Source: Clostridia bacterium
Lineage (GTDB): Bacteria > Bacillota > Clostridia > Oscillospirales > Acutalibacteraceae
Assembly: GCA_017416285.1 (NCBI GenBank)
Contig: JAFQCU010000003.1
Span: 1-64,000, forward strand
Reading direction: 5' to 3'
DNA: 64,000 nt
Positions 58,808 through 64,000 of the stretch are shown in pieces. The position numbers and the translations under genes are program-made. Each line of letters opens with the position of its first letter. Positions within the stretch are counted from its first letter, which is position 1. Below the pieces are notes generated by a model. That model worked only from the letters and a program-made list of their open reading frames with translations, was not told the DNA's origin and did not search any database.

Positions 58808-59661
58808 TTTTTATCGAACCTCTTTCTGCGGTAGGTGGAGAGTCGCATCATTTCACGCATGCCTTCCCTATCTTCAGCTTTAATTTTTTCATATAGTTCA
58901 TCAAATGATTTTCTGAAGCATTCCATTTCATAAAGCAAATAATCTTTATTATTAAGAAACAATTCGCTCCACATTTCATCGTTAATTTGTGCAATTCGGG
59001 TTAAATCTCTGAAAGAGTCGCCCGTATAATATTCCATACCCGAAATGTTATTACAGCACATAAGTGACACTGCGATACAGTGGGTTAGCTGTGATAAAAA
59101 AGCAATCATTTTATCATGGCTTTCAACCGAAAGCTCTGCAATTTGCTTAAAGCCCAAGGTTTCACCAAGCTCACAGCAAAGCTCAATCGCCTTGTGGCTG
59201 TTTTTATCGGTGGGAACAACAATATAGTTGGCGTCAGAAAAATTAACACCGTCAGAATTTTGCACACCGCTCATTTCACGACCCGCCATTGGGTGAGCCG
59301 CAATAAATTCAACATCCGAGCGCAACATATCCTGTATTTTATAAACAATACTTCCCTTAACACCGGTAACGTCGGTAATAATTGCGCCGCTTTTTAAAAG
59401 TGATTGGTTTTCTTCAATCCACTCAATAAAAATGTGTGGATAAAGCGCAAAAATCACAAGGTCAGCATTGCCAATAATCTGAGCGTCCAGCTCGGTTGTG
59501 CCGTTGTCAATAATATTATTCTCAATAGCAAAATCAATGTCATCCTGATTTTTGGTTATTGCCGAAACCTTAAAGCCTTTTTGCTTAAGCGTTCTTGCAT
59601 AGCTACCACCCAAAAGGCCAAGACCGACGATAAGTATATTTAAATCCTTACTAAGCTTCAT
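58804..59661 (-). CDS. tyrA: prephenate dehydrogenase
   Basis: A 285-residue NAD-dependent enzyme converting prephenate to 4-hydroxyphenylpyruvate for tyrosine. The Rossmann loop is IVGLGLLGGSYARTL, with AAHPMAGREMSGVQNS and LSQLTHCIAVSLM as family motifs. No chorismate mutase or ACT domain is attached. The start is ATG 59661 with GGAGGT 11 bases upstream and overlaps aroA by 11 bp; the open frame to 59796 lies within aroA. Confidence 0.93.
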   Translation of the reverse strand: MKLSKDLNILIVGLGLLGGSYARTLKQKGFKVSAITKNQDDIDFAIENNIIDNGTTELDAQIIGNADLVIFALYPHIFIEWIEENQSLLKSGAIITDVTGVKGSIVYKIQDMLRSDVEFIAAHPMAGREMSGVQNSDGVNFSDANYIVVPTDKNSHKAIELCCELGETLGFKQIAELSVESHDKMIAFLSQLTHCIAVSLMCCNNISGMEYYTGDSFRDLTRIAQINDEMWSELFLNNKDYLLYEMECFRKSFDELYEKIKAEDREGMREMMRLSTYRRKRFDKK

Positions 59662-60871
59662 TTGTTGATATAACCTCCGTTTTAATGCCAAGAGAATTAA
59701 GCCTTTCAAAAAAGTCGGGAAAGCTTTTTGAAACCGCTTGGGCGCCGTATATTTCACCGCCGTATCTTGAAGCCAAAACCGACAGTGACATAACAATTCG
59801 GTGGTCGTTATGCGAAAATAACGGCATTGTTGGTGGGTGTAATTGCGCTTTTGGAACTATTATTTCGTTGTCCTTTACTTCAATTTCACACCCAAATTTA
59901 GAAAGTTCCTCTGCCATAGCTAAGCCACGGTCGCTTTCTTTAATTTTAAGGCGATGAGTACCAATTAATTTTGCACCGTTTTTTAGCGCCGCACAAGCGA
60001 TAAGAATGGGTCCCAAATCGGGGCAATCGCTTATATCAAGGGTTGGACAGCCATTTGCGATATCGCTCATCATTTTCTTATAAACCCTGTCACCCTGTGC
60101 GCTTGTATCTGAAAGATTTGAAACGGCAACGTTGCCATCAATTAAATTCAGTGCTTCAAAAAATGCGGCGTTAGAGTAATCACCCTCAACTGTCAATGTA
60201 CGGTTTTTATAGGTCTGACCGCCCTTTATATAAAAGGTTTTTTCATCATAACGGGTAATTCTTACACCAAAATCAGCTAGTGCTTTTATGGTTAAATTAA
60301 GATATGACCCGCTTTCGAGCCCATTTGTAATTTCAATAATACTGTCCTGTGGCAAAAGTGGAAGCGCAAACATAAGTCCGCTTATAAACTGGCTCGAAAC
60401 GTCACCACGAACAGTGTATTTCCCCGCACTAAGCTTGCCGCACAACGAAAGCTCTGTCCGGCCTTTAGTAAAGGATATACCCTGACTTTTGCAAATTTCC
60501 TCATAAACAACCAGCGAACGTTCAAAAAGACGTTCACTGCCGCTTAAGTTAAAATAACCGCCAAAAGCCATGCAAAGCGGTATTATAAAACGCAAGGTAC
60601 TGCCGCTTTCGTTACAAAAAAGCTTTTGAGATACAGGCGCTTTGTTTATATCAATACCGCCTAACGTTACGGTATCCTTTTCTATATCAATTTGCGCACC
60701 CAATGCCTTAAGACAAGAAAGGGTTGCCTTAATATCTTCAGAAAAAGCAACACCGCTTATAACACTCTTTTTTGAGAGTGCGCCACAAATCAAAAGGCGG
60801 TGCGCCATACTTTTAGAAGGTGGTGCCTTAACTCTGCCAAAAGCGGCAGATGGAATAACTTTAACTATCAT
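59651..60871 (-). CDS. aroA: 3-phosphoshikimate 1-carboxyvinyltransferase (EPSP synthase)
   Basis: A 406-residue EPSP synthase. Motifs include PPSKSMAHRLLICGALS, LFCNESGSTLRFIIPLC, GDVSSQFISGLMFALPLL, EGDYSNAAFF, SDCPDLGPI, RLKIKESDRG and HNDHRIVMSLSVLA. It joins phosphoenolpyruvate to shikimate 3-phosphate. Residue 96-type Gly of the LFCNESGSTLRF loop is replaced in no obvious way. The start overlaps the aroQ stop (TAATG). Confidence 0.96.
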   Translation of the reverse strand: MIVKVIPSAAFGRVKAPPSKSMAHRLLICGALSKKSVISGVAFSEDIKATLSCLKALGAQIDIEKDTVTLGGIDINKAPVSQKLFCNESGSTLRFIIPLCMAFGGYFNLSGSERLFERSLVVYEEICKSQGISFTKGRTELSLCGKLSAGKYTVRGDVSSQFISGLMFALPLLPQDSIIEITNGLESGSYLNLTIKALADFGVRITRYDEKTFYIKGGQTYKNRTLTVEGDYSNAAFFEALNLIDGNVAVSNLSDTSAQGDRVYKKMMSDIANGCPTLDISDCPDLGPILIACAALKNGAKLIGTHRLKIKESDRGLAMAEELSKFGCEIEVKDNEIIVPKAQLHPPTMPLFSHNDHRIVMSLSVLASRYGGEIYGAQAVSKSFPDFFERLNSLGIKTEVISTNEA

Positions 60872-61308
60872 TATTTGTCACCGGAATTTTGCATTAAAAT
60901 ATCAATTGCTTCGTTATAGCCATCAAAGCCCTTACCGCTAACAGTAGCAATAGACGCCATACGGATATAACTGATTTGACGGAAATCTTCACGGCTTGCC
61001 ACGTCAGAAATGTGCACCTCAACCGTTGGTACACCAACCGCTTTCACCGCATCTAAAAGCGCAACGCTTGTATGGGTATAGGCACCTGGGTTTATAACAA
61101 TGCCGTCAAATTTTTTATATGTTTTTTGAATGGCTGTTACCAAATCGCCCTCGTGATTGGACTGAAAAAACGATACCTTAACGCCCTTTTCTTTTGCATA
61201 ATTCTTAATATGAGCACACAAATCCTTATAGGTTTTATTGCCGTAAATTTGTGGTTCACGAACACCAAGCATGTTAAGGTTAACACCATTAATTACCAAA
61301 ATTTTCAT
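60871..61308 (-). CDS. aroQ: 3-dehydroquinate dehydratase, type II
   Basis: A 145-residue type II dehydroquinase. It begins ILVINGVNLNMLGVREPQIYG, with FFQSNHEGDLVTAIQ, IVINPGAYTHTSVALLDA and VEVHISDVASREDFRQ, which include the catalytic Tyr and His. The start is ATG 61308 with AAGG upstream. It overlaps the end of aroEK by 20 bp and the aroA start by one base. Confidence 0.96.
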   Translation of the reverse strand: MKILVINGVNLNMLGVREPQIYGNKTYKDLCAHIKNYAKEKGVKVSFFQSNHEGDLVTAIQKTYKKFDGIVINPGAYTHTSVALLDAVKAVGVPTVEVHISDVASREDFRQISYIRMASIATVSGKGFDGYNEAIDILMQNSGDK

Positions 61309-62524
61309 ATAAAAAGCCTTCTTTAATTTTTTCAAGGGTTGTATTTATATCGCCGTCAGCGTTAATTCTAACATCACACGACAAGCAATAGGTTGCATAT
61401 CTTTCATAATAACGCTTTTCCAAAAGTTCACGGCTTGAGGAAAGGGGTCGGTCATCGGTTGTAATAAGCAAATCAAGCGGTCGGTCAATAAAAATTACAC
61501 TACCGTTTTGCTTTAGTGCATCAACATTTTCACGTCTTAAAATTGCACCGCCGCCCGTTGCAATAACGAGCCCCTGTTTAGCTGATAAATCTGCTATAAC
61601 CTTGGCTTCCAAATCACGGAAATACTGCTCCCCGAATTTTTTGAAAATTTCAGGTATTGGCATTTGCGCTACCTTTACAATCTCATCATCAGTATCAACA
61701 AACTGCTTTTTAAAATCACTTGCAAGCATTTTGCCGAGGGTAGTTTTACCGCAAGACGGCATACCAATAAGCACAAGGTTTTGTTTGTCTTTAAATATTT
61801 CGTTAAAAGCGTTGGTTTTTATTTCTTTTTCTAAAAATATTTCGGCCGCTTTAACTGCTTGCGCAAAAAGCATATAAAGACCGCCTACCGCTTTTATGCC
61901 CATTTTATGCGCATCCATAACAAGACGGGTTTTAAGCGGATTATAAACAACGTCAACCACCGCCTCAAGACTAGAGAATTTTTCCAAATCAATCGGTGTG
62001 TCGCTGTTATTCGGGTACATACCGCAAGGGGTTGTATTAATAATAATTTCGGGTTCGAGTTTTAAAGCTTCGGTGTAGGTGACAAAGCCCTCACCGCCCT
62101 TGCGAGAAGCAACAAAAATTTCTTTTGCGCTAAGCTCTTTGCAAACCGCATTTGCAGTTTTAGAGGTGCCGCCACTGCCCAAAATTAAAACAGTTTTGTC
62201 TTTAATTTCAATATCGTTGCGCTCAATAAGGCTTTTAAGACCATAAAAATCAGTATTATATCCATAAAGCTTACCATTTTTATTTACAACAGTATTAACT
62301 GCACCAATTTTTTTAGCTTCATCGCTTATAAAATCAAGATAAGGTATAACCGCTTCTTTATATGGTATAGTAACGTTAATACCGCAAAAATCCCGCTTTT
62401 GCATAAATAAATCCAAATCGGGTTTTGCAATTTCCAAAAGCTCGTAATCATAATCGGCTATTTTAGAGTGAACGGTTTTTGAAAAACTGTGTCCAAGCTT
62501 TTCACCAATAAGGCCGTATTTCAT
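61289..62524 (-). CDS. aroE-aroK: bifunctional shikimate dehydrogenase / shikimate kinase (AroE-AroK fusion)
   Basis: A 411-residue fusion. Residues 1-245 are AroE: GEKLGHSFSKTVHS, INVTIPYKEAV (catalytic Lys), GAVNTVV, and the NADP loop ILGSGGTSKTA. Residues 247-411 are AroK: P-loop GMPSCGKTT (254-262), DTDDEI, EQYFRDLEAKVI, ATGGGAILR and the R-rich lid RPLSSSRELLEKRY. It performs two consecutive steps of the pathway in one chain. It overlaps aroC by 4 bp and aroQ by 20 bp. Confidence 0.95.
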   Translation of the reverse strand: MKYGLIGEKLGHSFSKTVHSKIADYDYELLEIAKPDLDLFMQKRDFCGINVTIPYKEAVIPYLDFISDEAKKIGAVNTVVNKNGKLYGYNTDFYGLKSLIERNDIEIKDKTVLILGSGGTSKTANAVCKELSAKEIFVASRKGGEGFVTYTEALKLEPEIIINTTPCGMYPNNSDTPIDLEKFSSLEAVVDVVYNPLKTRLVMDAHKMGIKAVGGLYMLFAQAVKAAEIFLEKEIKTNAFNEIFKDKQNLVLIGMPSCGKTTLGKMLASDFKKQFVDTDDEIVKVAQMPIPEIFKKFGEQYFRDLEAKVIADLSAKQGLVIATGGGAILRRENVDALKQNGSVIFIDRPLDLLITTDDRPLSSSRELLEKRYYERYATYCLSCDVRINADGDINTTLEKIKEGFLYENFGN

Positions 62525-63612
62525 TTAAGCCACCAGTCCGTTCCAAATTTTGCTGACAAAGCGTCACAAAGTGTAATTGCAACCATACTGTCAACCACAA
62601 CACGTGCACGGTGAACTATGCAAGGGTCGTGTCTGCCTGCCGCCTGTAAAATAACGTTTTCATTTTGCTTAAAATTAATTGTGTTTTGTTCCTTCGCAAT
62701 GGTCGGGGTAGGCTTTACGGCACAGCTGAATACAATCGGCATACCGTTTGAAATACCGCCGTTTATACCACCATTATTATTGGTTTTAGTTATAACACTG
62801 CCATCTTTAACTTCAAACTGGTCGTTTGCCTTACTGCCATTTAAATCGGCAATATTAAAGCCCAAACCAAACTGCACACCCTTTATTGCAGGGATTGAAA
62901 AAAGTGCGTGAGAAAGCAAACCCTCTAAGGTGTCAAACCAAGGCTCACCCACGCCGACAGGCATACCCAAAACAACAGTTTCAAGCACTCCGCCAACACT
63001 GTCACAATCAGCCTTTGCGGCTTTAATTGCGCTTATCATCTCTTCGCCCTTGGCATTATCTAAAACAGCAAATTGTTTATTGTTAAGTGCCTCAATTTCA
63101 GTTTCATAATCTGTAAAAGCGGCATCATTAACACCGGCGCACCTTGAAATGTGTGTGCCGATTTTAATACCCTTTTGTTTTAATGCCGAAATCGCAATAG
63201 CACCGACTGCTACTAGACCTGTAGTTACTCGCCCGCTAAAATGACCGCCACCACGATAATCCTCAAAGCCGTGATACTTTTCATAGGCGACAAAATCAGC
63301 GTGAGAAGGTCGGGCGTTAAATCTATCTGCGGTGTAATCCTTCGATTGTGTGTTTTCATTGGGTATAACAATACAAATCGGTGTGCCGGTTGTAAAGCCG
63401 TTAAAAACGCCGCTGTAAATTATATAATTATCCGCTTCAACACGTGGGGTTGAAATATCCCCCGAAGGTCTGCGAAGGCTTAATTGATGATTAATAAAGC
63501 CTTCATCAACAGGAATACCCGCAGGCATACCGTCAAGCACAGCGCCAATACCGGCACCGTGGCTTTCACCGAAAACGGTTACCGTTACATTTTGTCCAAA
63601 ACTGTTTTTCAT
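62521..63612 (-). CDS. aroC: chorismate synthase
   Basis: A 363-residue FMN-dependent enzyme forming chorismate from EPSP. Motifs are GESHGAGIGAVLDGMPAG, RPSGDISTPRVEAD, RPSHADFVAYEKYHGFEDYRGGGHFSGR and HDPCIVHRARVVVDSM. It overlaps both neighbours by 4 bp. GGAGG is not needed for coupling, since the upstream aroB stop overlaps the start. Confidence 0.97.
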   Translation of the reverse strand: MKNSFGQNVTVTVFGESHGAGIGAVLDGMPAGIPVDEGFINHQLSLRRPSGDISTPRVEADNYIIYSGVFNGFTTGTPICIVIPNENTQSKDYTADRFNARPSHADFVAYEKYHGFEDYRGGGHFSGRVTTGLVAVGAIAISALKQKGIKIGTHISRCAGVNDAAFTDYETEIEALNNKQFAVLDNAKGEEMISAIKAAKADCDSVGGVLETVVLGMPVGVGEPWFDTLEGLLSHALFSIPAIKGVQFGLGFNIADLNGSKANDQFEVKDGSVITKTNNNGGINGGISNGMPIVFSCAVKPTPTIAKEQNTINFKQNENVILQAAGRHDPCIVHRARVVVDSMVAITLCDALSAKFGTDWWLK

Positions 63613-64000
63613 TTTAAAATCACTTCTTTAAATTCATTAAAGCTTATTTTCTTAATTTCATAGCTTCCGATTTTATTAACTAAAATAACCGAAATACTAT
63701 CGCCTGATTTTTTCTTATCGTGCGATATAATATCAACAATATCGTTAGCATTAATTTCACATTCGGTAGGCAAATTGAGCTTTTTAAGCGCAGCCGCAAT
63801 TTTAACCTTTACATCATCGCTGCAGCAGTACAGCATACCAAGACCAACACATTCACCGTGATAAAGCTTGCCTAAATTAACACTTTCAATAGCATGACCA
63901 ACAGTGTGCCCAAAGTTTAGCACCTTGCGTTTACCCTGCTCCTTTTCATCCTCTTCGACCACCGCTTTTTTAAGGCGTAGGCTTTGTTCGATGATATAAT
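63609..64000 (-). CDS. aroB: 3-dehydroquinate synthase, C-terminal part (runs off the window)
   Basis: The last 130 codons of aroB; the frame stays open to the window edge. The visible C-terminus has VVEEDEKEQGKRKVLNFGHTVGHAIES, where the two His of GHTVGHAIE are metal ligands, then LYHGECVGLGMLY and DIISHDKKKSGDSISVIL, as in AroB. It converts DAHP to 3-dehydroquinate. It overlaps aroC by 4 bp; its start and the operon promoter lie outside. Confidence 0.92.
   Translation of the reverse strand, partial: YIIEQSLRLKKAVVEEDEKEQGKRKVLNFGHTVGHAIESVNLGKLYHGECVGLGMLYCCSDDVKVKIAAALKKLNLPTECEINANDIVDIISHDKKKSGDSISVILVNKIGSYEIKKISFNEFKEVILK

Overview
The window looks like the chromosome of a low-GC, endospore-forming, strictly fermentative Gram-positive bacterium of the class Clostridia, most likely an uncultured relative of Ruminococcaceae/Oscillospirales (inference). 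The pointers are AT-rich intergenic DNA with clear TTGACA/TATAAT-type promoters, GGAGG-type ribosome binding sites, frequent TTG/GTG starts, CotJABC spore-coat genes, an NADH-linked trimeric [FeFe] hydrogenase, a Na+-pumping oxaloacetate decarboxylase, and no respiratory chain. Genes are packed tightly on both strands. I saw no rRNA, tRNA, CRISPR array, phage or transposase gene, and no gene-free stretch longer than about 300 bp.

Layout. 1-180: a 40-nt perfect palindrome and a small hairpin. 181-2421 (-): PTS IIC, nth and a SLOG-fold protein. 2545-4660 (+): D-2-hydroxyacid dehydrogenase, histidine phosphatase, ruvX. 4885-8492 (+): YtrA-type GntR regulator with ABC exporter and lipoprotein, then a DUF368 lipid-carrier translocase. 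8525-9657 (-): cotJA-cotJB-cotJC. 9891-13303 (+): the four-gene Na+ oxaloacetate decarboxylase operon. 13344-19386: M14 peptidase, NUDIX hydrolase, a three-module glycosyltransferase/GtrA/phosphodiester-glycosidase fusion with a membrane-anchored partner, and PRPP synthetase. 19613-25566 (+): thyX-tmk, DJ-1, mltG, U32 peptidase/TrhP and a penicillin-binding protein. 25622-29147 (+): alaS, HIT, phosphoribosyltransferase. 29205-36415 (-): a 2162-residue cell-wall-anchored adhesin and the TetR regulator in front of it. 36588-44611: maf, membrane proteins, pcrA, a coiled-coil protein, yajC, tgt, queA. 44761-47823 (+): asd-dapA-dapB and a DUF378 protein.

47866-56041 (-) is the most interesting block: a ten-gene operon. 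It holds the NuoE-like, 2Fe-2S, NuoF-like and catalytic subunits of a trimeric/tetrameric NAD(H)-linked [FeFe] hydrogenase. Embedded between them is a second, degenerate hydrogenase that keeps the H-cluster cysteines but has Ala at the proton-transfer position (a putative H2 sensor). It is translationally coupled to two HATPase proteins, two DRTGG-domain proteins and a PHP phosphoesterase. The promoter carries a Rex-like operator over its -10 box and a 25-bp inverted repeat at the transcript start. I propose that this is a self-contained H2/redox-sensing circuit controlling fermentative hydrogen production.

56264-57745 (+): a solute-binding lipoprotein. 57776-64000 (-): an aromatic amino-acid operon (aroB, aroC, aroE-aroK fusion, aroQ, aroA, tyrA, DAHP synthase) running out of the window inside aroB.
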